In this document: one piece after another, positions 35,258 to 42,898 of the stretch | Layout of the letters: each line of letters opens with the position of its first letter | How positions within the stretch are numbered: position 1 is the stretch's first letter | Assembly (NCBI RefSeq): GCF_009765375.1 | Contig: NZ_VTOK01000005.1 | Span: 124,001-188,000, forward strand | Direction: 5' to 3' | Source of the DNA: Alteribacillus sp. YIM 98480 | GTDB lineage: Bacteria > Bacillota > Bacilli > Bacillales > Marinococcaceae | DNA length: 64,000 bases | Made by a program: the position numbers and the translations under genes | The notes under the pieces: model-generated | The model's database searches: none | The model's input: the letters and a program-made list of their open reading frames with translations, nothing else | Told to the model about the DNA's origin: nothing

Positions 35258-35446
35258 CTATTCTAGTTTTGTCCCAGCTTCATTCTTTTTCTCCATAATA
35301 TCAACCTTAAACTTTAACATAGCTAAATATAAAAAAGCGAAAAGCCATTTTAAAGGCTTCCCACTCATACATATATTTGTATGTACCATCATCTCTTCCG
35401 GAGCGGGAAACCCGCCATCCGGATATAGATGGTTATGCTGTTTCAT
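35258..35446 (-). CDS. Possible small protein coupled to the HD gene
   Basis: 62 aa whose ATG overlaps the stop of the HD gene (TAATG). The N-terminal part is polar with GGFPAPEEMM; the middle is hydrophobic. It also contains a hairpin AAGCC/GGCTT with T-rich flank that could be a terminator for the HD gene, which argues against it. The rest of the 35085-35257 gap holds nothing I can support. Confidence 0.3.
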   Translation of the reverse strand: MKQHNHLYPDGGFPAPEEMMVHTNICMSGKPLKWLFAFLYLAMLKFKVDIMEKKNEAGTKLE

Positions 35447-35988
35447 TATACTTCACTCGTTTGCTCATATGCTTGTGAAACTAATGCTTGGTCTATCATT
35501 TCGTCTAATTGTACAATTTTCTTTCTAGCTTTGCTGTCAGAAATCTTTCGGTAGTGGTGGTTGCCAGATGGTTCTTCATCCATTTCGTCTGCGAGAGCTA
35601 CAATTTGCTGCAATTGGCTGCGATACAGCTGTCCTTCTGGTAAATAGGAATCCGTATGCAGCAAAACAGCAAGAGCGATTTCTTTTGCAATTTTCCGCTC
35701 TTCTCCAAGACGAATCAATAACTTGTGCGCTCGTTCAGCACCTTTAATGGCATGAATGTCATTTTCTCTGTACAATTCAAAATCCCATTCACCGTTACGA
35801 TACCAGGTGTAATGACCCATATCATGCAGAAAAGCAGCCTTGACAGCAAGATCTGGATTTACTCCTTGTTGCTTTGCAAGCCGGAAAGCATGATAAGAGG
35901 CAGATATAGCATGAGCAAGTCCTGCTCTTTTTACATATTTTTGAGTAATTGGATGCTCAAATAGTTGTTCTAGCGTTACGCTTCTCAT
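35446..35988 (-). CDS. HD-domain phosphohydrolase
   Basis: 180 aa from the ATG at 35988, six nt after AGGAGGG; an ATG two codons earlier abuts the site. Metal ligands of the HD superfamily: His in AHAISASYHAFRLA (about residue 32), HD in AAFLHDMGHYTW (about 52-53) and His/Asp in AVLLHTDSYLPEG (about 110). Such proteins hydrolyse phosphomonoesters or nucleotides; the substrate is unknown. Shares features with YqeK-like HD hydrolases but is not a clear match. Confidence 0.8.
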   Translation of the reverse strand: MRSVTLEQLFEHPITQKYVKRAGLAHAISASYHAFRLAKQQGVNPDLAVKAAFLHDMGHYTWYRNGEWDFELYRENDIHAIKGAERAHKLLIRLGEERKIAKEIALAVLLHTDSYLPEGQLYRSQLQQIVALADEMDEEPSGNHHYRKISDSKARKKIVQLDEMIDQALVSQAYEQTSEV

Positions 35989-36085
35989 TATCATCCCTCC
36001 TGCACTTTCTCTTTATGAATCTGAATTTATTCCTACTATTATAACGATTCAACCGATGAAAAACAAGAGGGATAATCGTCTAAGT

Positions 36086-37849
36086 TTATATTTTAATGCG
36101 GTATTTTTTCCATTTTTCGTCCACTTTTTTAACGATATCCGGGTGCGGGTTTACTTCATCAGGATAGAAAGGTTTCATTCTTGCATCAATAATGATTGGA
36201 CCTTTATAACGAATATTGTTTCTTAAAATGTCTGCTTCTGCATATAAATCATAGGAGGGATCAAAACGAGTAAAGGTCGTCCATAAAAAAGTACTTTGTG
36301 ATTGAGCAATATCGGCATCGTCGGTCAAAAATACCATTTGCCAATCAGACAATTGTTCTTTTGCGGTTTCGAGCAGATGGGAAGCGAAATGTTCATCCTC
36401 TTCATACGAAGTGCCGGAAAGAACAAGGCAGCCGCCGCAAAAAGGTTTGACTTTCGATATTCCTGGTATGCCGCCTCCTGTATATTCACGGCGTAATTCT
36501 CTCTTTGGTTTTCCTAAGCCGGTCATAATTGCTTTTGACCCCACATTAAATTTACGCCCGGTATAATCGAGTGTATCCATTGATGTATCATTTAAGATAA
36601 GTAGATCACGTTCCGGTTGAAACCGTTCGAGTACCGCTTCCATTAATTGTTTAAATTGAGCAAGCTCAACGGTTTTATCAGTAACCATTAAAAATTTCGT
36701 TAACGTCAGCTGGCCTTCACCCATAATCCGCAGAGCATGAGCAAGTCCTTCTTTGTAATAAGATTCACGAACTACTGCTCCTGCCAGAGAATGAAAGCCT
36801 GTTTCTCCGTACGTCCAAAGGTCTTTTACGCCATTCATCACGACAGGGAAAATCGGACTCATTAAGCGCTGCAAGTATTCGCCGATAAAATAATCTTCTT
36901 GACGAGGCTTTCCTACAATGGTTGCTGGATAAATCGCGTCTTTTCGCCTCCACATTTTCCGTACTTGAAAAACGGGAAAATCATGGGCAAGCGAGTAATA
37001 TCCATAATGGTCTCCAAATGGTCCTTCTGGTTCGCGAATGTGCGGCGGCACCTCTCCTCCAAAAGCAAATTCAGCTTCAGCCAGTAAGTGATGAGGGTGA
37101 TCTGGCACCTCTGTCATTGGAAGCTTGTCATCAAGCAGCAAAGATCCAAATAAGAGCTCTGGAACAGCTTCTGGAAGAGGTGCAATCGCAGATACAATTA
37201 ATGCCGGCGGCCCTCCAATAAATAGAGTTACAGGAAGCGCTTCATTTTTTTGCTCGGCCACATGGTGGTGGAATCCGCCGCCTTTATGAATCTGCCAGTG
37301 CATTCCAGTCTTTTTAGGCTCTTTGATCTCAATACGGTACATGCCAAGGTTATGTTCGTTTTCATCCGGGTGCTCCGTATAAACGAGCGGCAGTGTAACA
37401 AATGGATTGCTGTCATGCTGCCACGTAGTAAGAGCTGGAAGGTCTTGCATACTGAAAGATTTTGTTTCTATTTGACGAACAGGAGATTTGCTTTTCGGGA
37501 GATTTTTCATTCCCATCCGCATAAGCTGTTTAAAAAGACTCTTTTCCTGCCACATCGCTTTAGGAGTTGGAGGAACAAGTGTATCCATGGCGCTTACTGC
37601 TTGTTTAACAAACGCTTCCGGTTTTGGTCCAAACGCCATATCTACTCGGCGCGGGGTTCCAAATAAATTTGTGACAACTGGAGTTTTTGAACCTTTTACA
37701 TTCGTAAATAAAAGGGCAGGACCTTGTTCGTCAATCACCCTTCTATGTATTTCCGGAATTTCTAGATAAGGATCGGTTTCTGTTTTTATTTCAACGATTT
37801 CTTTTTCTTTTTTTAATTGTTTAATGAATGAACGTAAGTTGTGATGCAC
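36086..37849 (-). CDS. UbiD-family decarboxylase
   Basis: 587 aa, GTG start after GGAGGG. UbiD enzymes are prenylated-FMN dependent (de)carboxylases acting on aromatic or alpha,beta-unsaturated acids. Visible: GMYRIEIKEPKKTGMHWQIHKGGGFHH (about residues 167-193, prFMN/metal region) and FAFGGEVPPHIREPEGPFGDHYGYYS (about 262-287), containing the E-x-P-E-G-P-F-G-D catalytic Glu loop. The cofactor-making partner UbiX is not in the window. It could serve phenolic acid detoxification (like YclC/BsdC) or quinone metabolism. Confidence 0.9.
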   Translation of the reverse strand: MHHNLRSFIKQLKKEKEIVEIKTETDPYLEIPEIHRRVIDEQGPALLFTNVKGSKTPVVTNLFGTPRRVDMAFGPKPEAFVKQAVSAMDTLVPPTPKAMWQEKSLFKQLMRMGMKNLPKSKSPVRQIETKSFSMQDLPALTTWQHDSNPFVTLPLVYTEHPDENEHNLGMYRIEIKEPKKTGMHWQIHKGGGFHHHVAEQKNEALPVTLFIGGPPALIVSAIAPLPEAVPELLFGSLLLDDKLPMTEVPDHPHHLLAEAEFAFGGEVPPHIREPEGPFGDHYGYYSLAHDFPVFQVRKMWRRKDAIYPATIVGKPRQEDYFIGEYLQRLMSPIFPVVMNGVKDLWTYGETGFHSLAGAVVRESYYKEGLAHALRIMGEGQLTLTKFLMVTDKTVELAQFKQLMEAVLERFQPERDLLILNDTSMDTLDYTGRKFNVGSKAIMTGLGKPKRELRREYTGGGIPGISKVKPFCGGCLVLSGTSYEEDEHFASHLLETAKEQLSDWQMVFLTDDADIAQSQSTFLWTTFTRFDPSYDLYAEADILRNNIRYKGPIIIDARMKPFYPDEVNPHPDIVKKVDEKWKKYRIKI

Positions 37850-38126
37850 CAGTATTCCCTCCGATTCAACTCAAGATGACATAAGTAAAGTATAAAGAAG
37901 TTGGGATTCAAAGTATATGAATAAGCTGTGAAGAAAGCAGGAAAATAGAAAAGTTAAAAAACTTTCCATTTTTTACTCTGGAACTATTGGTGAAAATTGT
38001 TATTCTATGTATAATTTGAGATAGAAAGATTACAAATTCAATACATAGATTTCAAAAAGTGTGAAAAAATATGTGTTTTTTGTGTGAAAATATAAATGGA
38101 AATTATTTGAAAGAGAGCTGGGGGAA

Positions 38127-39329
38127 ATGAAAAGATTTTTAATGGCATTCGGTGCTGTATGTGTCGCAGCTGGCGGTTTTTTTCTAACAAATGATACACA
38201 GGGAGAAGAACATAAAACAATTACATATCATTCCCACAAAAAGACAATGGAAATGAATAAAGATATAGAAGAAAATATGTCACGATTTTATTATGACAGC
38301 GGTTACGATTTTAGCTATCCTGAAGATGGGGTGCGAGGCATTTACGTGACAGGGCATTCTGCAGGGGGGGAGCGTTTTCAAAGATTAGTTGATCTTATAG
38401 ATTCCACTGATCTCAATGCAATGGTTATCGATATAAAAGATGATTACGGCAATTTAACATTTGATCCGCAAGATGAAGTAGACCTGCCAAACATAGGAAA
38501 AAATATGATCAGTGACCCGGTTCAATTAATGGATGCTTTAGAAGAAAATGAGATTTATCCAATTGCTCGTATTGTCGTTTTTAAAGACACTGTTTTGGCA
38601 GAAGATAATCCAGACTGGTCGTTTAAAGAAAACGGAAACGTATGGAAAAATGGAAAAGGCGAAGCATTTGTCAATCCTTACGTGAAAGATGTTTGGGAAT
38701 ACAACGTAAAAATCGCAAAAGAAGCGGCAAAACTCGGTTTTAAAGAAATCCAATTTGACTATGTCCGTTTTCCAGAAGGGTTTGAAAAGCGTGATGAAGT
38801 CCTTGATTATTCTAGAGGCGACTTTGGGAAAGAAGGAAATAATATACAACAGCGAGTGACAGCGGTTACCAAATTTGTAGAATACGCTCGTGAAGAACTG
38901 CAAAACGAATTTGATGTTGATGTATCGGTTGATATATTTGGTTATTCGGCTACGCTGGATGAAGCGCCAGGAATTGGGCAGAACTTCTCCAAAATATCCG
39001 ATAATGTAGATATTATTTCATCCATGATTTATCCGAGTCACTGGACACCATATTTTGGTATTGATAAACCAGATCTTCATCCGTATGAGTTAACGAAAGA
39101 ATACGCAAAGGTAGAAAATGAAGTGCTGGGCGATCTCGAAAATCCACCTGAGTCAAGACCGTGGATTCAAGATTTCACCGCAAGCTGGCTGGGGTCTGGA
39201 AATTATAAACCATATGGCGTGGAAGAAGTCGAAGAGCAAATCAAAGCTTTAAATGAACAAGATATCGACGAATTCCTATTGTGGAATGCTAATAACAATT
39301 ATACGGAGGGCGTTGATTACACCCCGTAA
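38127..39329 (+). CDS. Secreted putative glycoside hydrolase (DUF4015 family)
   Basis: 400 aa, ATG after GCTGGGGGA. N-terminal signal or anchor (residues 1-22). The remainder is a TIM-barrel-like family: VRGIYVTGHSAGGERFQRLVDLID, then LNAMVIDIKDDYGNLTF, EIQFDYVRFPEG with an acidic active-site pattern, VSVDIFGYSA and a C-terminal EFLLWNANNNYTEGVDYTP. These are hallmarks of the GH-like DUF4015 group found in Bacillus near the spx region. The polysaccharide substrate is unknown; action at the cell surface is expected. Confidence 0.85.
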   Translation: MKRFLMAFGAVCVAAGGFFLTNDTQGEEHKTITYHSHKKTMEMNKDIEENMSRFYYDSGYDFSYPEDGVRGIYVTGHSAGGERFQRLVDLIDSTDLNAMVIDIKDDYGNLTFDPQDEVDLPNIGKNMISDPVQLMDALEENEIYPIARIVVFKDTVLAEDNPDWSFKENGNVWKNGKGEAFVNPYVKDVWEYNVKIAKEAAKLGFKEIQFDYVRFPEGFEKRDEVLDYSRGDFGKEGNNIQQRVTAVTKFVEYAREELQNEFDVDVSVDIFGYSATLDEAPGIGQNFSKISDNVDIISSMIYPSHWTPYFGIDKPDLHPYELTKEYAKVENEVLGDLENPPESRPWIQDFTASWLGSGNYKPYGVEEVEEQIKALNEQDIDEFLLWNANNNYTEGVDYTP

Positions 39330-39339
39330 ATCATGTAGA

Positions 39340-39374
39340 AAGAGCTGTTTCTGACTTGTAGGAACAGCTCTTCT
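39340..39374 (+). terminator. Terminator after the DUF4015 gene
   Basis: AAGAGCTGTT (39340-39349) pairs with AACAGCTCTT (39363-39372), followed by a short T-rich run. Confidence 0.75.
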
Positions 39375-39380
39375 TACTGG

Positions 39381-39595
39381 GTAAGAAATTATAAATATTT
39401 GGCGTTTTTGATGTCTAGCTTAAGCGCCCAGCCGCTCGGGGTTTCTTCCCTTTCGACTCCGGGCCGCAGGCGACCCTGCGCGAAAGCTCCAGAACCTGTC
39501 GCGGGCTCCCAGGATGGGAGTCAGTTCGGCGTTGTCACAGGACGTGACGCTCGGAGCCGAACTTCCTTCTTTCAGGGCGCTTGCGCTTTTCTTAT
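39381..39595 (+). repeat. Family-1b dispersed repeat (long form)
   Basis: Shares the family-1 ends (GTAAGAAATTATAAATATTT, GTCTAGC, AAGCGCC and final GGCGCTTGCGCTTTTCTTA) but has a different GC-rich interior: TTTCGACTCCGGGCCGCAGG, AGCTCCAGAACCTGTCGCGG and a GTTCGGC/GCCGAAC arm enclosing GTCAC/GTGAC. The rest of the 39330-39737 gap carries no gene. Confidence 0.85.
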
Positions 39596-39737
39596 GGACT
39601 TGTGCATGCAAATACGATCCACAGGCAAAGCTAATTGTAAATAATCGATCGAGATCAAAATTGAACAACGAAGAACAAGAGTTACAATCAGGCAGTATTC
39701 GTTTTATAATAGAAGAAATACAATAACGGAGGTTCCA

Positions 39738-40301
39738 ATGACTAGAACAAACTGGTACGAAAAATTGAGTCAATACTTTCCGGTAGAAGAGATGAAATCA
39801 AAAGAGCACATGGAGCTTTTGCTTGAAGAAAAAGGAGACGTTTACCACAAAGATGAAGGGCCTCATCACGTGGTAATGTATGTGGAAACAGAAGAGTTTA
39901 TCTTTATTGACTATCTGTTTGTCTCGAAAGAATCACGTGGGCAAGGGCTCGGCCAAAAAATTATTGACCAGCTAAAAACAAAGAAGAAGCCGATCATTCT
40001 AGAAGTGGAGCCGCTTGATTATGATGATACAGACACAGAGAAACGATTGAGATTTTATCAGCGGAGCGGATTCAAACATGCATCATCGATTGGTTATACC
40101 CGAAAATCTCTTGCCACAAATGAAGAAAACACTTTAGAAATATTATATTGGTCGCCTGAAAACGAATCCGAAGAAAGTATTTATGAAAAAATGAAGCACA
40201 CGTATAAAAATATTCATACGTATAAAGATAAAGAACTATACGGCCAATCTTATCAAAAAGTAGATGAGGTATTATCGTACAACGAACAAGAAGAAGCTTA
40301 A
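39738..40301 (+). CDS. yjbC: YjbC-like GNAT acetyltransferase
   Basis: 187 aa, ATG after GGAGGTTCC. GNAT core: VVMYVETEEFIFIDYLFVSKESRGQGLGQKII with the acetyl-CoA loop RGQGLG at about residues 73-78 and an IILEVEPLDYDDTD strand. It lies upstream of spx, as in B. subtilis, where yjbC and spx are partly co-transcribed and stress induced. The acceptor is unknown. The gene is followed by a 45-codon basic ORF, then a terminator, so readthrough to spx would be limited. Confidence 0.88.
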   Translation: MTRTNWYEKLSQYFPVEEMKSKEHMELLLEEKGDVYHKDEGPHHVVMYVETEEFIFIDYLFVSKESRGQGLGQKIIDQLKTKKKPIILEVEPLDYDDTDTEKRLRFYQRSGFKHASSIGYTRKSLATNEENTLEILYWSPENESEESIYEKMKHTYKNIHTYKDKELYGQSYQKVDEVLSYNEQEEA

Positions 40302-40351
40302 ATGCACTTGTTTTTCCCAGTAATGAGACCTTACCTGAAGGAGGGTAAATC

Positions 40352-40489
40352 ATGAAAAACAAAGAAAAGCACAAGCGTAAGAAAAAGCGTGAAGTTTTAA
40401 AAGAATTACTCCGAAAGAACTTAAAGGATTGGAATAAACTTCCACACCCAAACAATGGTTCAGCCACTTCTTCAAAAACATCTGCCTGA
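40352..40489 (+). CDS. Very basic 45-aa protein between yjbC and spx
   Basis: ATG 6 nt after GAAGGAGGG. The peptide starts MKNKEKHKRKKKREVLKELL, so about 14 of the first 27 residues are Lys or Arg, then turns polar (PHPNNGSATSSKTSA). It could bind RNA, DNA or the ribosome; no family was recognised. The strong ribosome site, position 50 bp after yjbC and a terminator just after its stop support it as expressed with yjbC. Confidence 0.6.
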   Translation: MKNKEKHKRKKKREVLKELLRKNLKDWNKLPHPNNGSATSSKTSA

Positions 40490-40505
40490 CCTTGTGTTTT
40501 CATCA

Positions 40506-40548
40506 ATCAGACCCAGTTTCTTTAAAATGAAACTGGGTCTGATATTTT
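40506..40548 (+). terminator. Strong terminator upstream of spx
   Basis: A 15-bp perfect stem (40506-40520 with 40529-40543), 8-nt loop, then ATTTTCATTTTC. Confidence 0.85.
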
Positions 40549-40560
40549 CATTTTCTAGAA

Positions 40561-40606
40561 AATAATATTTTTTGGCGTCTAGCTTTAGCACTAGCCCCCG
40601 CGAGCA
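40561..40606 (+). repeat. Family-1 repeat fragment
   Basis: Only the left end remains: TTTTTTGGCGTCTAGCTTTAG followed by CACTAGCCCCCGCGAGC. No right end follows. Confidence 0.4.
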
Positions 40607-40802
40607 TACTTATGAAAATGTCACAAACTTTTCACATTTTGGAATAAAAAAAGGTTTTATCATTGAAAAATGAAGGAATGAGAAAACAAAAGAAAGAATG
40701 AAATAGGTGAAAGGCCCTTGTGTACCATAACTATCCTCTTTACATAGGGAGAAATCGGGATTGAAAAGATGTTGGATAAACAAAAACGATTTTTGAAAAC
40801 TC

Positions 40803-40831
40803 TTTTCAAATTAGAATAATTATTGTATAAT
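40803..40831 (+). promoter_or_regulatory. spx promoter with PerR-like box
   Basis: TATAAT (40826-40831) with a weak -35 (TTTTCA, 17-bp spacer) about 95 bp before spx. Overlapping it, TTAGAATAATTATTG (40811-40825) matches the Per box TTATAATnATTATAA at 12 of 14 informative positions. In B. subtilis the spx P3 promoter is repressed by PerR and YodB, so conserved peroxide control is likely. Confidence 0.55.
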
Positions 40832-40924
40832 TACAAGTGTAACAAGCTGAGAGTATTCACATTAATAAATATAGATCGTTTTATCTTTGTGTTTGTATGA
40901 ATAGGAAGGGAGAGATTGATCCAT

Positions 40925-41320
40925 ATGGTTACTTTGCTAACATCTCCGAGCTGCACCTCTTGCCGAAAAGCTAAAGCGTGGCTTGAAGAACATGAGATTC
41001 CTTTTGAAGAGCGTAATATTTTTGCGGAACCCTTAAGTGTCGATGAAGTCAAAGAAATTATTAGACTGACAGAAGATGGCACTGATGAGATCGTATCAAA
41101 ACGCTCGAAAGTCTTCCAAGAGTTAAATGTTGAACTTGAAAACCTTCCGCTGCAGCGTTTGTTTGAGCTGATCAGCGAGCACCCAGGATTGCTTCGCCGT
41201 CCTATTATTTTTGATGAGAAGCGTTTACAAGTTGGGTACAATGAAGCGGAAATCCGCCGTTTCCTGCCTCGGAAAGTGCGCACATTTAATTTAATGGAAG
41301 CACAAAAACTAGTTAACTAA
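40925..41320 (+). CDS. spx: Spx global thiol-stress regulator
   Basis: 131 aa from ATG 40925 ([27 protein letters not shown]); three upstream codons in frame are not part of the family. ArsC-like fold with the redox switch C10-T-S-C13 and the conserved [31 protein letters not shown] segment (about residues 92-121). Spx binds the RNA polymerase alpha C-terminal domain and activates thiol homeostasis genes under disulfide stress. ClpXP degrades it with the YjbH adaptor, which is also encoded in this window. Confidence 0.97.
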   Translation: MVTLLTSPSCTSCRKAKAWLEEHEIPFEERNIFAEPLSVDEVKEIIRLTEDGTDEIVSKRSKVFQELNVELENLPLQRLFELISEHPGLLRRPIIFDEKRLQVGYNEAEIRRFLPRKVRTFNLMEAQKLVN

Positions 41321-41397
41321 TTCGTAAAAGATACGAATAAATTAAAATGTACACTTGAATCAATTTCATAATTGTGATTTTGATTATTAAAAACGAA

Positions 41398-41575
41398 CAT
41401 TCTATCGAGTGTAGCGGAAGGCGGTGACTCCTGCGGGATAACCTTGAGCTGAAGACCTTGCAGGCATCTTGCTGCCGAGGAGGCTGAAGCCAAGCCTGCC
41501 GCAAAGAAGCCACTACGATAACGAACAAAGAGTTGGAGGAGATGCCGCGCTTGTGCCCCAAGGGTGAATGCGTTC
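41398..41575 (+). repeat. Family-3 GC-richer dispersed repeat
   Basis: Contains GAAGGCGGTGACTCCTGCGG, GCCGAGGAGGCTGAAGCCAA, GCCGCAAAGAAGCC and AACGAACAAAGAG with a GAGATGCCGCGCTTGTGCCC end; resembles a repeat common in Bacillaceae genomes. An inverted copy ends the window. Base composition differs from flanking AT-rich DNA. Confidence 0.7.
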
Positions 41576-41663
41576 GTCTGAAGCTAAAATTGAATGATAA
41601 TGTAATGTTCGTTTATAATCATATAGAAATGGATTATGAAATTCATTCACTTAGATGAAAATT

Positions 41664-41699
41664 AAAACTTCTACTTTTTTCCATTCAGTAGAAGTTTTT
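41664..41699 (+). terminator. Terminator after spx and the family-3 repeat
   Basis: AAAACTTCTACT (41664-41675) pairs with AGTAGAAGTTTT (41687-41698), followed by T residues. Confidence 0.8.
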
Positions 41700-41792
41700 C
41701 TGTTTTTTTAACGTTTAATGCTTGTTATTCTTCTATTGGTATCATAAGATAGGATAAAACATTCATTTTTTGTTTAAGGTAAGGGGTAGTAA

Positions 41793-41831
41793 GTTGTGTT
41801 TTTCCTTGACAACTTGTGTTCTTTCCTTGAG
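41793..41831 (+). promoter_or_regulatory. Direct repeat with -35-like motifs upstream of mecA
   Basis: GTTGTGTTTTTCCTTGAC (41793-41810) recurs with two changes as CTTGTGTTCTTTCCTTGAG (41813-41831), a 20-bp period. Each carries a -35-like CCTTGA[C/G]A; TTGACA (41806-41811) is consensus. A role in mecA control is inferred. The rest of 41832-42060 holds no gene. Confidence 0.35.
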
Positions 41832-42060
41832 AATTAGTTTTTAATAGCAGGATTGACCGCGTTTTCTCTTTCAGACGCTCCGCTCCCTCATAAAATCATC
41901 GGCGGGATGAGCATTAGTCCTTAACAACCTTATTCTTATCGTATACAATAATAGTAATACCGACGATAAGATTATAGTTGCCCGTCTAAGGGTATGTTCT
42001 TAATAAAGAGAGAGAACTTGGAAGCGGTATCCACCTTACCTTCAAAGGAGGGAGAAAATC

Positions 42061-42732
42061 GTGGAAATCGAGAGAATTAATGAGTCGACGGTCAAATTTT
42101 ATATCACGTATAAAGATATAGAAGATAGAGGATTTGATCGGGATGAGATTTGGTACAATCGTGAACGTGGAGAAGAATTGTTTTTTGAAATGATTAATGA
42201 AGCGCATGATCGTGAGAACTTTGAAATTGAAGGACCTTTGTGGATTCAAGTGCAAGCCATGGATAACGGGATGGAAATTGTAGTTACGCGCGGCCAGATT
42301 TCAGATGGCAATGTGAAGCTTGAAATTCCTGTCTCCCAAAATAAAGGAGAAGACATGCCTGTAGATGATAACATTGTAGATATGCTTGATGAACAATTCC
42401 GTTCTTCTCAAAAATCCAGGCAGGCAAATGGCAACCAGGACACCGAAGAACTCGAAATTGTCATTTCCTTTTCAGACTTTGAGGATTTACTGGCACTAAG
42501 TAATGCATTTCTGGCTGAAAATGTCCAAAACGAAATTTACCATTTTGAAGGAAATTATTACCTTTACTTGATGTTTGATAACCATTACACAGAAGATGAA
42601 CAAGACGACATGGTTAGTCATGTATTAGAATATGGGGAAGAATCAGATGTATCCATTTTCCGTATCCGTGAGTACGGAAAAACCGTTGCGGCTTCCAAAG
42701 GATTGGAAACGCTGCGTGAAAATTTCTCCTAA
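42061..42732 (+). CDS. mecA: Adaptor protein MecA
   Basis: 223 aa, GTG start after AAAGGAGGGAG. N-terminal substrate-binding domain (MEIERINESTVKFYITYKDIEDRGFDRDEIWYN), an acidic linker (about residues 90-125) and the C-terminal ClpC-binding domain with EIVISFSDFEDLLALSN and NHYTEDEQDDMVSHVLEYGEES. MecA delivers ComK and other targets to ClpCP and restrains competence. Position between spx and coiA matches B. subtilis. A terminator follows. Confidence 0.96.
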   Translation: MEIERINESTVKFYITYKDIEDRGFDRDEIWYNRERGEELFFEMINEAHDRENFEIEGPLWIQVQAMDNGMEIVVTRGQISDGNVKLEIPVSQNKGEDMPVDDNIVDMLDEQFRSSQKSRQANGNQDTEELEIVISFSDFEDLLALSNAFLAENVQNEIYHFEGNYYLYLMFDNHYTEDEQDDMVSHVLEYGEESDVSIFRIREYGKTVAASKGLETLRENFS

Positions 42733-42746
42733 TAAAATAGTAACTG

Positions 42747-42775
42747 CCGGCTCCCATCAGGGGCTGGTTTTTTTA
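42747..42775 (+). terminator. Terminator of mecA
   Basis: CCGGCTCC pairs with GGGGCTGG (G-U pairs included) around a 5-nt loop, followed by TTTTTTT. Confidence 0.75.
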
Positions 42776-42781
42776 TCGTTA

Positions 42782-42836
42782 AAGGAAAGTTTAACTTTGT
42801 TAAAGGGAAAAAGTATAAGTGAAACTACAATTTTTA
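42782..42836 (+). repeat. Family-2 repeat, partial copy between mecA and coiA
   Basis: AGGAAAGTTTAACTTTGTTA, then AAGGGAAAAAGTATAAG and GAAACTACAATTTT; the left half only. Confidence 0.6.
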
Positions 42837-42898
42837 AGATTTTAAAAAAGGAAATGGTGTAAGTGTGAAGAAGAAATTATAAAAGAAAGGAGGTTGAC

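Noticed and set aside
37228-37769. Several 60-140 aa ORFs on the plus strand opposite the UbiD gene
   Set aside because: They are antisense shadows of a well-supported enzyme, with no ribosome sites and biased composition.
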